64,000 bases of DNA, from contig NZ_CP069354.1 of assembly GCF_016864375.1 (NCBI RefSeq), positions 2,067,501 to 2,131,500 of the forward strand, in the 5' to 3' direction. Source of the stretch: Microvirga sp. VF16. Its GTDB lineage: Bacteria; Pseudomonadota; Alphaproteobacteria; Rhizobiales; Beijerinckiaceae. Below are positions 45,589 through 54,254 of this stretch, piece by piece. A program made the translations under genes and the position numbers. Below the pieces are notes generated by a model. That model searched no databases. It was not told the DNA's origin and saw nothing but the letters and a program-made list of their open reading frames with translations. Position 1 is the stretch's first letter. The number at the start of each line of letters is the position of its first letter.

Positions 45589-45628
45589 CACGCTCTTCCT
45601 TGTCTCCACGGAGCCCGTCGGATTGGCC

Positions 45629-46381
45629 TCACTCGGCCGGAGCCGGCGGCGTGACGCCCGTCACCTGCGCGGAGGGTTCCTCGCTGAGCCAGCGGTAGAG
45701 GATGCCGCCGAGCGCACCGCCGATCAGCGGTGCGACCCAGAACAGCCAGAGCTGCGCCAGCGCCCAGCCGCCGACGAACAGCGCCGGACCGGTGCTGCGG
45801 GCCGGGTTCACCGAGGTGTTGGTGATCGGAATGCCGACGAGGTGGATCAGCGTCAGCCCAAGGCCGATGGCGATGGGAGCAAAGCCCGCCGGCGCCTTGC
45901 CGTGGGTCGCGCCCATGATGATGAACAGGAACATCATGGTCAGCACAACCTCGGCCACGAAGCCGGAGACCAGGCTGTACTGGCCGGGCGAATGCGCACC
46001 GTAGCCATTGGCGGCAAAGCCCTTGGACAGATCGAATCCGGGAGCGCCGGAGGCGACCAGGTAGAGCACGAAGGCCGCGATGATGGCGCCGATCACCTGG
46101 GAGACGATGTAGGGCGCGATATCCTGCTTCGGGAAGCGGCCGCCCGCCGCCAGGCCGACGGTCACCGCCGGGTTGAGATGGCAGCCCGAGATGTGGCCGA
46201 TGGCATAGGCCATGGTGAGCACGGTCAGGCCGAAGGCGAGCGAGACGCCGAGCAATCCGATCCCGACTTGCGGAAAGCCTGCGGCGATCACCGCGCTGCC
46301 GCAGCCGCCAAAGGTGAGCCAGAAGGTGCCGATGCCTTCGGCGACGCATTTGTGAATGTTGTGGCTGTTGTGGAGATCCAT
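45629..46381 (-). CDS. aqpZ: Aquaporin Z
   Basis: A 250-residue MIP-family water channel with six transmembrane helices. Both pore motifs are intact: [14 protein letters not shown] and [16 protein letters not shown]. The aromatic/Arg filter residues follow the AqpZ rather than GlpF pattern (F in the first helices, H near ISGCH, R after NPA). It starts the minus-strand run; its spacing of 40 bases to DUF1254 allows one transcript. Confidence 0.94.
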   Translation of the reverse strand: MDLHNSHNIHKCVAEGIGTFWLTFGGCGSAVIAAGFPQVGIGLLGVSLAFGLTVLTMAYAIGHISGCHLNPAVTVGLAAGGRFPKQDIAPYIVSQVIGAIIAAFVLYLVASGAPGFDLSKGFAANGYGAHSPGQYSLVSGFVAEVVLTMMFLFIIMGATHGKAPAGFAPIAIGLGLTLIHLVGIPITNTSVNPARSTGPALFVGGWALAQLWLFWVAPLIGGALGGILYRWLSEEPSAQVTGVTPPAPAE

Positions 46382-46554
46382 GGAGCACTCCTTTGGCCAG
46401 CTTGGGCTGACGTCCCCGGAACCCTGCGTGGGCGGAATCCGATCCCATGCGAGAGAGCTTAGGGTGGCAGCGCAAAAGCGGAATTAGGAGAACACCTGAA
46501 GTCCGTTCAGGAAAACACCGAGCGCAGGTTCTCTTCGGGAGGAGTGTAGACGCG

Positions 46555-47802
46555 CTAAGGCGTGAGCGTTCCCGACACGGCCTGCCCGAGCCCCTCGACA
46601 TGCCCCTGGAAATTCTCGCGGGTCCGCGGATCGATCACCGCAACCGGGGCGGAGACGGCAAGACCCGCCGCCGTGCCGACGGCCGCCGCGGCACCGGCCG
46701 TGACCTGAATGATCCTGTCGCCGACGCCGACGCGCGAATCCGTCAAGGTCTGCCCCTCGGCCAGTTCCCGGCCGATAATGCGCACGACCTCCGGACTTTC
46801 GGCGAACTTGGAATGGTTCAGGGGATCGCCGGTCCTGAGCTTGGAAAGGTTCAGGACGGTAATGCCGGACTTATCCAACTCGCTGCGATAGGGCTCCTGA
46901 TCCGGATCGATCGCACCGAGCCGTACCGCATCGCCCCATAGCCGGCGGGAGACGGCAAGCGCTCTGTCATCCTGGGAGACGAAGAGGGTGAAGCCCGGAC
47001 GGGACTTGCCCATGTCCAGAACGGCCTCGCGGAACAGGTCGACGTCCACGTCGGGAGCGGCGAGGAGCACGTTGCGGATCTTGGGCGCGACCCGCCCGTC
47101 GCGGATCGCCATCTGGCGCAGCGCTTCCAGGGTCACCCAATTGCCCATGGAATGTGCGAGGATCGAGATCTCGCCGACCGCCGGGTCACTGGCCAGGGCC
47201 TTCAATGTGCTCTCGAGGGCATTGCGGGAATAGGTGTTGCTCTCCCGGTCGTAGCCATAGGCCAGCACGCTGCCGCGCGAGGGCCAGGTGAACAGCACCG
47301 GCACCACAGGCGTGCCGGCATCATGCACGATCTGGGCGAAGCGGAAGACCGCATCGTCGAAGCGGTTATTGAAGCCGTGGATGAAGACAAGCACGCGCCG
47401 CTGGGGCACCGTCCGGACGGTGCGGTTGAACCAGGCGACGGCCTGCTTGCGGTCGATCACATCGGCCTTGAGGGTTACGAAATCCGTCGCGGGATTGCCG
47501 GGAACGTTCTGCGGCCACTGCACCTCGCCTGGCTTGCGGCTCGCTGCCGGCGGGATCGAGACCGTGAATTCGGCAAAGGACAGTTCCGGTCCGCGGCCGC
47601 CCGAATAGAATTCCTGCGGGTCCGTTGCGCGCATGCGGGTCGTGGCAACCAGCATGTCGACCTTGCTAGCGCCGGGGACCGTGTCGGCTACAGGAACCAG
47701 CGTGCCCTTCAAGTTGGCACATCCGGTCAGGCCGAGGGTGAGTGCGAAGGCCATGAGGGAACGGCCGCAAGAGCGCCAGCCGGTTCCTTGTGGGAGCCCC
47801 AT
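46555..47802 (-). CDS. DUF900 alpha/beta hydrolase lipoprotein
   Basis: A 415-residue alpha/beta hydrolase of the DUF900 type. A lipoprotein signal is visible (SLMAFALTLGLTGCANL, lipobox LTGC). The fold shows VLVFIHGFNNRFDDAVFR (oxyanion region), the nucleophile elbow LAHSMGNW and a long C-terminal part with a glycine-rich segment (TAGAAAAVGTAAGLA). Two earlier in-frame ATGs (47844, 47886) exist; 47802 gives a normal signal length. Substrate unknown. Confidence 0.82.
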   Translation of the reverse strand: MGLPQGTGWRSCGRSLMAFALTLGLTGCANLKGTLVPVADTVPGASKVDMLVATTRMRATDPQEFYSGGRGPELSFAEFTVSIPPAASRKPGEVQWPQNVPGNPATDFVTLKADVIDRKQAVAWFNRTVRTVPQRRVLVFIHGFNNRFDDAVFRFAQIVHDAGTPVVPVLFTWPSRGSVLAYGYDRESNTYSRNALESTLKALASDPAVGEISILAHSMGNWVTLEALRQMAIRDGRVAPKIRNVLLAAPDVDVDLFREAVLDMGKSRPGFTLFVSQDDRALAVSRRLWGDAVRLGAIDPDQEPYRSELDKSGITVLNLSKLRTGDPLNHSKFAESPEVVRIIGRELAEGQTLTDSRVGVGDRIIQVTAGAAAAVGTAAGLAVSAPVAVIDPRTRENFQGHVEGLGQAVSGTLTP

Positions 47803-48194
47803 CGTCGACGCATTACCGCCGCCCTCTTGTCCTGACCATTGCATTCGGTTCGCGTTCCCCGGTGTCGTATTAGGGCAAATCTTCATCAGGTCGTCGTTCT
47901 TGTCGAGCGCGGAGGAGTAAATTTCAGTCTCCTGCAGGTAATTGCGGTCGCCGTAACAGCGAGAGCGAGACTATTCTCCCGATTTCTTTCGCTCCGTCTG
48001 GCGAGACAGCGCGGATAGGAAGTCGATCCGTCAAAGAGCCAGCACCGTGGGGCCCGCAGCTTGCGCTGCGAGCCTGTGAGTTGATCGAGGGTGGCGCGAC
48101 AGGCAGCCCGGCTCGATGTCTGTGGTGATTTGGGAAGAGCCGGAGTGCCTCTTCGCGCACGGCTTCTTTAGGCGGACAGGAGAGGCCGGCTCAG
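47803..48194. other. Gap without recognised gene
   Basis: Upstream region of the DUF900 gene. Minus-strand ORFs here (e.g. a 78-codon frame at 47924-48160) have composition unlike real proteins. It could be a long leader of a transcript from the promoter at 48376-48404. Confidence 0.4.
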
Positions 48195-48305
48195 TCAACC
48201 GCCGCAGGCGGTGACCGTCTGCGCGACGGCGGCCTGCGACCGATCCCGACCACCAACCCAAACATCCTGGGCCTCCCGTCGAAGCCGATTGCGAGTCAGC
48301 CTCAC
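48195..48305 (-). CDS. Possible 36-residue small ORF downstream of LexA-type promoter
   Basis: Begins GTG at 48305 and reads MRLTRNRLRREAQDVWVGG then RDRSQAAVAQTVTACGG. Protein-like composition, but no ribosome site of note and no homologue I recognise. It is the first credible ORF after the promoter at 48376-48404. Confidence 0.25.
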   Translation of the reverse strand: MRLTRNRLRREAQDVWVGGRDRSQAAVAQTVTACGG

Positions 48306-48375
48306 GGGACCGTGCCTGCTCCCACACTGCGACGCCTCGCGAGCGCGCCCTCGATAGGAGCAGATCTGAGGCAAT

Positions 48376-48419
48376 GATATAGCTAAGGCTAGGAACCTTG
48401 TCAAGAACAAAAATAGAAC
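48376..48419 (-). promoter_or_regulatory. Minus-strand promoter with LexA-type operator
   Basis: Read on the minus strand: GTTC-N7-GTTC (48405-48419, GTTCTATTTTTGTTC), directly followed by TTGACA (48399-48404), 17 bases, then TATATC (48376-48381). GTTC-N7-GTTC is the LexA operator form of alphaproteobacteria. The AT-rich spacer stands out in this GC-rich gap. Confidence 0.6.
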
Positions 48420-48441
48420 ATTACACTCGCCTCACCGCGTC

Positions 48442-48660
48442 ATGGCCGGCCTCGTACCGGCCATCCCGTCTTCGGAACCGCAGCGCTGCAAAGGCGTGGA
48501 TCCCCGGGTCTGATCCCCGGATCAAGTCCGGGGACGGGGATGACGGCGGAGGGGCGGCTCCAGCGTCATTCCCGGCCGGAGTGTCAGCGGAGGGGAAGAG
48601 AACCATAGCGCCGAGTGTATGGGTGGAGCCTTTCCCGGCCTGCGGCCACCGGGATGACAC
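48442..48660. repeat. Intergenic 'GATCAAGTCCGGGG' type repeat
   Basis: Contains palindromes ATGGCCGG/CCGGCCAT (48442-48464) and CCCCGGA/TCCGGGG (48515-48533, with GATCAAGTCCGGGG), then copies of CGGCC.. CGGGATGAC. This is a well-known kind of dispersed alphaproteobacterial intergenic repeat; a related block lies at 50000-50160. Frames through it are not genes. Confidence 0.6.
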
Positions 48661-48759
48661 CTGCACCATGATGGCCACGCGAGTTGGGGCCATCTGTATC
48701 CATACCTCGCTTGCTGAAGAAAATGGTTCTCAGACAAAGCCCGAAATGGTCCGCGTCGA

Positions 48760-49890
48760 TCAATCCCCGTCGTGGAACAACAGCGTCGTGTTGCCGCCGA
48801 TGCCGCTGGAGGCGACGGGGCGCTTGCTGCTCAGCACGGCCTCGGCCTTCGGCGAGGGATGTCGGCTCCCATAGATCTCGAGCCAGGCGATGCGATGAGG
48901 CGGCACGGTGCCGTCGCCGGGATAGGGTTCCTGCTTGGCGCCTGTGACCTGTTCGAAGAAGGCGGGATCATCGAGGGATTCCACCACGCGCTTCACCAGC
49001 CGGGTCAGGGCGCCGCCGTGCTCGGCATAGAGATTGACCCCTTGGCTGCGCGCGAGCTCCGCGGCGGCGACCAAAGGCTCGGCGGCGAAGATGTGATAGT
49101 CGCGGGCGCGCTTGCCGCGGTTGATCTCGAGCGGAAGCGTGCCCTCCGGTGTGACCTGTGCGAGGCCGATCCGGGCGCTGTCGATGCCCCAGTCGGTGAG
49201 CCGCCTGTCGCCGCTGGCGATGCCCGCCGCAATGGCGCTCAGCCCCGCCCAGTAGCGGTGGTTGTTCCGGCCCGAGACGCCCTTGCCTGTCTCTTTCGCC
49301 TCGACGATCTGCCGGCCCAGGGTCTTGAGCCAGGTTTCGACGCGCTTCTTCTGATCGTCCGCGAGGCCGGGAGCGTTGCGGACCTGCAGATAGGCCAGCG
49401 CGAAGCCGCCGAGCGCCTGGCCCAGATTGAAATGCGCCTGCTTCGAGCGCAGATCGGTCATGGCTTTCGCCGAGGCCCACTGATCGAGCCAGGTCAGGGC
49501 GCAGGCCGCCGCGGCCGTGTTCTTCGGACTGGATTTCACATAGGCGTTGGCGATCCGCGCCAGAGTCTTGCCATAGGCGCGCAGCGGCTCCACGGCTTCG
49601 GAATAGGTTTCCTCGGCCTCTTCGTCGATGGTCGCTCGCTGGGCATCGTCCTGCCTGTACTTGCTCTGCGTATCGAGGGTGATCACCGGCGCATCCGGCG
49701 CGTCGCATTCGTATTTCGGCTTGGCCTGTACATTGTCCTTTGCGGGCGCGGGCACGAGATAGCCGATGCTCTGCGCATATGACGGTGTCGTGATGACGAG
49801 TGCATTGAGAATGGCCGCGATTGCGAGAGTGGGGCGAAGCGCATGATGCGACACAAGCCGATGTATATTTGCCCCTGACACCACTTCCAT
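48760..49890 (-). CDS. Alginate lyase family protein (PL5-like), exported
   Basis: A 376-residue protein matching the AlgL/PL5 helical lyase fold, which cleaves polymannuronate by beta-elimination. A signal region (LRPTLAIAAILNALVITTPSYA) ends near residue 39. Landmarks: ALTWLDQWASAKAM, HFNLGQALGGFALAYLQV, and the catalytic GRNNHRYWAG (Asn-Asn-His-Arg-Tyr). ATG 49890 begins a rather long signal; a shorter start is possible. No alginate synthesis genes are in the window, so a role in using external polysaccharide is as likely as one in export. Confidence 0.82.
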   Translation of the reverse strand: MEVVSGANIHRLVSHHALRPTLAIAAILNALVITTPSYAQSIGYLVPAPAKDNVQAKPKYECDAPDAPVITLDTQSKYRQDDAQRATIDEEAEETYSEAVEPLRAYGKTLARIANAYVKSSPKNTAAAACALTWLDQWASAKAMTDLRSKQAHFNLGQALGGFALAYLQVRNAPGLADDQKKRVETWLKTLGRQIVEAKETGKGVSGRNNHRYWAGLSAIAAGIASGDRRLTDWGIDSARIGLAQVTPEGTLPLEINRGKRARDYHIFAAEPLVAAAELARSQGVNLYAEHGGALTRLVKRVVESLDDPAFFEQVTGAKQEPYPGDGTVPPHRIAWLEIYGSRHPSPKAEAVLSSKRPVASSGIGGNTTLLFHDGD

Positions 49891-49999
49891 GCCGTACCCC
49901 TCTCGCGAAGCCGATCATGAACTAGGCGTGGAGGTGCGCAAAGCCAGACGACCGAACCTTTGGAGGTAGAGCGATCCAATGGGGGTAGATGCGGACCAT

Positions 50000-50160
50000 C
50001 AGGATGGTTGGTGTCATCCGCGGCGGCCGCAGGCGAGGGAAGGGGATCACCCAACGCACTGCGCTGTGGATTCCCTTCCCCTCAGCTTCGGCCGGGGATG
50101 ACGCCGGAGCACTCCTCGCGGCGGGATCACCGGCACGAGGCCGGCGATGACGTGGGGATG
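50000..50160. repeat. Second block of the intergenic repeat
   Basis: Contains GGTGTCATCCGCGG, GGCCGGGGATGACGCC and CACCGGC/GCCGG-CGATGACG around ACGAG, resembling the block at 48442-48660. It fills most of the gap 49891-50176. Confidence 0.5.
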
Positions 50161-50176
50161 GGTTCGCTGTTCGAGC

Positions 50177-51307
50177 TCAGATCGCGCGCGCGGAACGCCG
50201 TACCGTCCTGCTCCTGCTGGCGATCGGCGGCAGGAGATCCTGTCCGCGTCCCGCCGTGACGACGAGGCGTTTCACTTCGCCCCTCAGGAAGGCCTGAAGG
50301 AACCGGTCGTAGTTCTTGAACGACACGCAACCGTTCGAGTCTCCCCTGGGCCCGAGCAAATAGGTGTGGGCCAGGATTCCGTCGCGGCCGTAGATGGCGG
50401 CGCTGCCGCCGACCGGATTGAGGCGGATGGCGCGTACGCCATGGAAGAGGGCTTCGCGTTCGGTGAGGACGTAGGTACCCGGCGGCGTCGAGCCTTTCAT
50501 CCGCACGTTCACGTAGCGCGGATTGTCCATCATCTCGCCGAGGCCCGAATGCGCCTCCAGCCTCTCGCCGTTCGGCAGGATCACCACCTGCGCGGAGATG
50601 TCGTAGACGGCGGTCCCACCGCCCCCGGTTTCGGGAGCGGGGACGAAACGCGATGTCGGCGAGATGCTGCCGGTGCCATTGCCGAGCGACGCGTAGCTGA
50701 GTGCGGCATCGGGTGGGGAAGCGGGCTTGATGCCGAAGAGCTTTTCGAAGAAGGAGCGGTTGTCGGTCGGTGCGCTGGCGGCAACCGTTGTCCTCTGTGT
50801 CATCGGGATACGCGCCGGTGCATTCGCCGTTTGCGTCGGTACAGCAGGCTTCGGAGGCAGAAGGTCGGCCGGGCGTGGCACGGGCAGGGGCACGACGGCA
50901 GGGACGGACGGAGCGGCTTCCGCTATCTCCTGAACGGGCGCCGGCTGAACAGGCGTCTCGGGCATCGGCGGCACAACCGGCGCGATGCTCGCATGCTGCT
51001 GCACGGGCGGGGACTTGAACGCCGCCTGGAGCGGAGCGTTGTGTGCGAAGGGAAGAGCCTCGGTCTTCATGGTCGGCGTGGGATCGACCAGCGCCGCGCC
51101 ATAAGTGACTACCGCCGCCTGCCGCTCAGGCGCAGGGGTGGCGACGCTGTCGACCTGTTCCGTGGACGGCGCATCGCCCGGGCGGGAGAGATCGGCGAAA
51201 TAGGCGAGGGGGCTCATCGAGATCGCCACCAGGGCCGCTGTCGGAAAAAGACTGCGCCGCTTTCTGCGGGGGGCGCGACCGCCTGACGGATAGGACCTGT
51301 GCAACAT
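50177..51307 (-). CDS. DUF2778 envelope protein
   Basis: A 376-residue protein. A basic N terminus precedes a hydrophobic helix (SLFPTAALVAISMSPLAYFA), then ~170 residues of Pro/Ala/Val-rich linker, then a DUF2778 domain (from ~residue 225: AVYDISAQVVILPNGERLEAHSGLGE). The core motif AHTYLLGPRGDSNGCVSFKNY has the His and Cys arrangement of L,D-transpeptidase-like enzymes (Tlde1 group). Probably acts on peptidoglycan in the periplasm. Usual for rhizobial genomes. Confidence 0.87.
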   Translation of the reverse strand: MLHRSYPSGGRAPRRKRRSLFPTAALVAISMSPLAYFADLSRPGDAPSTEQVDSVATPAPERQAAVVTYGAALVDPTPTMKTEALPFAHNAPLQAAFKSPPVQQHASIAPVVPPMPETPVQPAPVQEIAEAAPSVPAVVPLPVPRPADLLPPKPAVPTQTANAPARIPMTQRTTVAASAPTDNRSFFEKLFGIKPASPPDAALSYASLGNGTGSISPTSRFVPAPETGGGGTAVYDISAQVVILPNGERLEAHSGLGEMMDNPRYVNVRMKGSTPPGTYVLTEREALFHGVRAIRLNPVGGSAAIYGRDGILAHTYLLGPRGDSNGCVSFKNYDRFLQAFLRGEVKRLVVTAGRGQDLLPPIASRSRTVRRSARAI

Positions 51308-51611
51308 GGCGAACTCTACGCAACAACTCGACCGCGCATGACATGCCTCAAGCCCGATGTGGCGCTGGAAAGGAGCGCCGGAGAGGTCAAGGCCTTCATG
51401 CGTGAAGCAATACCTTCACGAGACGCGATTAAACGATTGCTTGGTTAAATTAGGGATAATCCGACGCGCTTCTGTCGAAGGAATGTGGCGCCTTACTGAT
51501 CGATTCACGGCAGCGAGAGGGCGTGCGCTGGCTCACAGATCACGGCGCTGGCGCAGGTTATGGATAGGAAAGGGGGTGTCTCTTCCAATTTTCAAACGGG
51601 AGGACCTTGGC
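51308..51611. other. Gap without recognised gene
   Basis: Holds TTCATGCGTGAAG and GTGAAGCAATACCTTCAC small inverted repeats near 51393-51420 and an AT-richer part (GGTTAAATTAGGGATAAT, 51442-51460) that may contain the promoter of the methyltransferase gene. No ORF supported. Confidence 0.4.
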
Positions 51612-52232
51612 ATGGGGTTCTATGCGCGTCACATCGGTCCGCGTTTCGTCAGCTGCCTATGTTCGATGGAAGGCATCACGGCCGAGCGCGAGAAGGTCGT
51701 TCCGCAGGCCACCGGCGTGGTGCTGGAGATCGGGATCGGGTCGGGGTTGAACCTGCCGCTCTACGATCCGGCCCGCGTCGCCCACGTGATCGGTGTCGAT
51801 CCCAATGCGGAGTTTCTGGAACTCGGTCGTGAGCGCCGGCATCGCTCACCCGTGCCGTTGGAGATCATCCAGGCGCCGGCAGAGTCGCTGCCGCTGGCAG
51901 ACGGCATCATCGATACGGCGGTGATCACCTACACCCTATGCTCGGTGGAGGATCCGGTGCAGACTCTGCGCGAGGTGCGCCGCGTGCTGAAGCCGAAAGG
52001 TCGCGTGCTGTTTCTGGAGCACGGCCTGTCGAACGATGCCGGCGTGGCGACGTGGCAGCGTCGTCTCAACCCGATCTGGCGCAAGCTCGCCGTGGGATGC
52101 AACCTGACACGCCCGGTCGAGAGGCTGCTCGATGAGGCCGGCTTCAAGATCCAGCGCATCGAGTCCTACTACCTCGACGGGGCGCCGCGGCCGGTCGGCT
52201 TCCAGTGCCAGGGCATCGCACAGGCTGCATAG
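51612..52232 (+). CDS. Class I SAM-dependent methyltransferase
   Basis: A 206-residue methyltransferase of the UbiE/Methyltransf_11 group. SAM-binding motif I is VVLEIGIGSGLNLPLY, followed by GVDPNAEFL, the acidic AESLPLADGIIDTAVITYTLCSVEDP and RRVLKPKGRVLFLEHGLS. ATG 51612 has GGGAGGA eight bases upstream; the open frame further up has no support. The acceptor is unknown; phospholipid or quinone methylation are possible by family. Confidence 0.88.
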   Translation: MGFYARHIGPRFVSCLCSMEGITAEREKVVPQATGVVLEIGIGSGLNLPLYDPARVAHVIGVDPNAEFLELGRERRHRSPVPLEIIQAPAESLPLADGIIDTAVITYTLCSVEDPVQTLREVRRVLKPKGRVLFLEHGLSNDAGVATWQRRLNPIWRKLAVGCNLTRPVERLLDEAGFKIQRIESYYLDGAPRPVGFQCQGIAQAA

Positions 52233-52270
52233 GCACCGCGCACGAGCCCCGCGAGGTTCAGAGGGACAGC

Positions 52271-52423
52271 TTACTGGGCAGCCTGGCGGGCGACGGTGCG
52301 GATGTCGCGACGGCCGAGGCCCAGATCGGCCAGCTCCCGATCGTTGAGCGCTTCGAGCTCGCGGAAGGTCTGACGGTAACGGCGCCAGGAGGCGAGGCGG
52401 GCGAGGATCATGGACGTGAACAT
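52271..52423 (-). CDS. DUF1127 small Arg-rich protein
   Basis: A 50-residue protein starting MFTSMILARLASWRRYRQTF, with the DUF1127 signature ELEALNDRELADLGLGRRDI. GGAGA precedes the ATG. DUF1127 proteins are short, basic and abundant in alphaproteobacteria; some bind RNA and affect small-RNA turnover and phosphate or stress responses. First of three small genes in a row on this strand when counted from the left. Confidence 0.88.
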   Translation of the reverse strand: MFTSMILARLASWRRYRQTFRELEALNDRELADLGLGRRDIRTVARQAAQ

Positions 52424-52463
52424 GGGGTATGTCTCCGTAAAAGGCGGCTTCCGGCGTTCCGGA

Positions 52464-52565
52464 TTACCAATCGAGGTGAGGATGACGACGTGCTGCCTCG
52501 CGCTGCATCTGACGGGCGTCGGACAGGATGAGGCGGACGAGACGAAGGACGCTGATGATGATCAT
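52464..52565 (-). CDS. 33-residue Arg-rich protein
   Basis: Reads MIIISVLRLVRLILSDARQ then MQREAARRHPHLDW. AGGAGA lies just before the ATG. An amphipathic, basic peptide of the kind found next to DUF1127 genes. Too short for a firm family call. Confidence 0.6.
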   Translation of the reverse strand: MIIISVLRLVRLILSDARQMQREAARRHPHLDW

Positions 52566-52604
52566 GGCGGTCTCCTGAATGCGTGTTTCGGTTCGGACTG
52601 AATC

Positions 52605-52790
52605 TCAGATGCGGTCGACCTTGAGGCCATAGCGATGGGCGATCCGGGCGATCTCGCGCTCGGCCCTCCGGTGGTTGGCCTGAGCGATGGCTTCGACCAC
52701 GGCACGGAGAACACGCAACACCGATCCCGGGCGTTGAGCCTCGGTTGGGGCGTTGGCGGTAACGGGGGCGCTGATCTGCAACGTGCTCAT
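52605..52790 (-). CDS. 61-residue DUF1127-related protein
   Basis: Starts MSTLQISAPVTANAPTEAQ and ends in RRAEREIARIAHRYGLKVDRI, a basic helical tail with the pattern of DUF1127 proteins though the core motif is weaker. ATG 52790 follows AGGAAA. The frame is open to 52904 but that part is poor protein. It would be the first gene of the small three-gene run. Confidence 0.65.
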   Translation of the reverse strand: MSTLQISAPVTANAPTEAQRPGSVLRVLRAVVEAIAQANHRRAEREIARIAHRYGLKVDRI

Positions 52791-53104
52791 CGGGATTTTC
52801 CTGGGTCCGGCCCTGCAGGGCCTCATACTTTCGTCTAGTAATATGAGTATTCTTGTGCGCCGCAAAAGGTAGGTCAGAGAATATGACCTATGCGATAAGG
52901 GCATGTCACAGAGGTAAATGCTTTCTTGCTATGCGAGGAGCGCCTGTTTGAGGGGCAACATGCTGCTGGATTGGGCACCGATCAGCCATGACGCGCCAAG
53001 AAGCCCTAAGAGCTAGCGCCTTTCTGAGCCCTATGAACCTTATCGGCAGGACCCGGTTGTTCACGCATGTGGGCTCTCAGGCCCGATCATGCGTGAGGCC
53101 GAGG
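52791..53104. other. Gap without recognised gene
   Basis: Likely holds divergent promoters for the small Arg-rich genes and the methyltransferase. The stretch TAGTAATATGAGTATTC (52837-52853) is AT-rich. No RNA gene recognised. Confidence 0.35.
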
Positions 53105-53761
53105 ATGACGAATGTCCGCGAGGCGCTGGTGAACAGGATGTGGCGTGGGCAGGATCCGTTCCAGAACTATCCCGGCCGGCTCTACCGGCAGGATCATCAG
53201 GGCTGGGGTTCGAGCCATCCCTATCTGACGGAAGCCATCGAGGCGCTGCGGCCGTCGGTGGTGGTCGAGGTCGGTGTCTGGAAGGGTGGCTCCGCCATCT
53301 CGCTGGCCTCCAAGATGAAGGAGATGAACCACGATGGAGTCGTGATCGCCGTTGATACCTGGCTCGGCGCCTGGGATCACTGGAACAACGACGAATGGTT
53401 CGCGCACCTGAACTTCATCAACGGTTATCCCGCCCTTTATCATACGTTTGCAGCCAATATCGTCGGGCAGGGGCTGCAGGACTACGTGCTGCCCCTGCCG
53501 CTCGACTCGGTGAATGCGGCGCACGTCCTGCGGCACCACGACGTGCAGGCCGATGTGGTCCACATCGATGGCGGCCATGATGTCCACGCCGTCACGTCCG
53601 ACCTGCGCGAATGGTGGCCGATGATCCGGCCGGGTGGCGTGCTCATCGGCGACGATTATCCGCACTGGCCAGGGGTGAAGAAGGCCTTCGACGACTTCTT
53701 TGCCGCCGAGGGCAAATTCCCCTTCGAGTTCGATCCGCCGAAGTGCCGGATCTTCAAGTGA
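53105..53761 (+). CDS. Class I SAM-dependent methyltransferase (Methyltransf_24 type)
   Basis: A 218-residue methyltransferase. VVVEVGVWKGGSAISLASKM is the SAM motif; VVIAVDTWLGAW, VVHIDGGHDVHAVTSDLREWWPMI and GGVLIGDDY follow in the order of cephalosporin-hydroxylase/CmcI-like and FkbM-neighbour methyltransferases. Start 53105 has GAGG six bases upstream; a longer frame to 52988 has no ribosome site. Substrate unknown. Confidence 0.82.
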   Translation: MTNVREALVNRMWRGQDPFQNYPGRLYRQDHQGWGSSHPYLTEAIEALRPSVVVEVGVWKGGSAISLASKMKEMNHDGVVIAVDTWLGAWDHWNNDEWFAHLNFINGYPALYHTFAANIVGQGLQDYVLPLPLDSVNAAHVLRHHDVQADVVHIDGGHDVHAVTSDLREWWPMIRPGGVLIGDDYPHWPGVKKAFDDFFAAEGKFPFEFDPPKCRIFK

Positions 53762-53774
53762 TCGGCTTCGCCGC

Positions 53775-54254
53775 CTATTGCGACTTGCGCGGATCGTCCG
53801 CCGGATTCACGTAAGCGATCGTCCAGGGGCCGCGCGAGCTCAGCTGCACAACAGTCTCCTGGTCGTTCTGCACGAAATGCTGCGTGCCCGGCGGCATGGC
53901 GACGATGCCGCCAGCGGTAAGGACTGTCGTCTTCGCCGGATCGAACGTGGCGCCCATGCCGAAATTGACCTTGCCGCTGACGACCGTGACCACCTCATCG
54001 GTCGAATGGGTGTGGGGCGGGATCTTATAGTTGGCCGGGAATTTCAGCCGCATCACGAAGACTCCGTCCTTCGCCGGATCCCCATAGATGACCGCTATCT
54101 GCGATCCTTTGGGAAGGGACGGAGGCCCGTCCTTCCAGGTGATGTCACCCGGATTGACCATGGTGTGCTGGTGCTGCTGTTGCGCGATGGCCGGAGCGAG
54201 GACGAGGAGAAGGGCCGAAGCGCAGGTTGTGGCTCGAAGCATGAATGACTGCAT
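53775..54254 (-). CDS. Exported cupin-domain protein
   Basis: A 159-residue protein. Signal peptide MQSFMLRATTCASALLLVLAPAIA, then one cupin barrel: YKIPPHTHSTDEVVTVVSGKV gives two His and a Glu metal set, and MPPGTQHFVQNDQE the final His. Periplasmic metal-binding cupin of unknown reaction. It is convergent with the methyltransferase gene and ends 13 bases from it. Confidence 0.87.
   Translation of the reverse strand: MQSFMLRATTCASALLLVLAPAIAQQQHQHTMVNPGDITWKDGPPSLPKGSQIAVIYGDPAKDGVFVMRLKFPANYKIPPHTHSTDEVVTVVSGKVNFGMGATFDPAKTTVLTAGGIVAMPPGTQHFVQNDQETVVQLSSRGPWTIAYVNPADDPRKSQ

Noticed and set aside
44080..45654. 524-codon plus-strand ORF opposite DUF1254
   Set aside because: Shadow frame; the minus-strand DUF1254/DUF1214 protein has signal peptide and family motifs.
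48398..48874. 158-codon plus-strand ORF
   Set aside because: Runs through a dispersed intergenic repeat and the 3' end of the alginate lyase gene; no protein motif.
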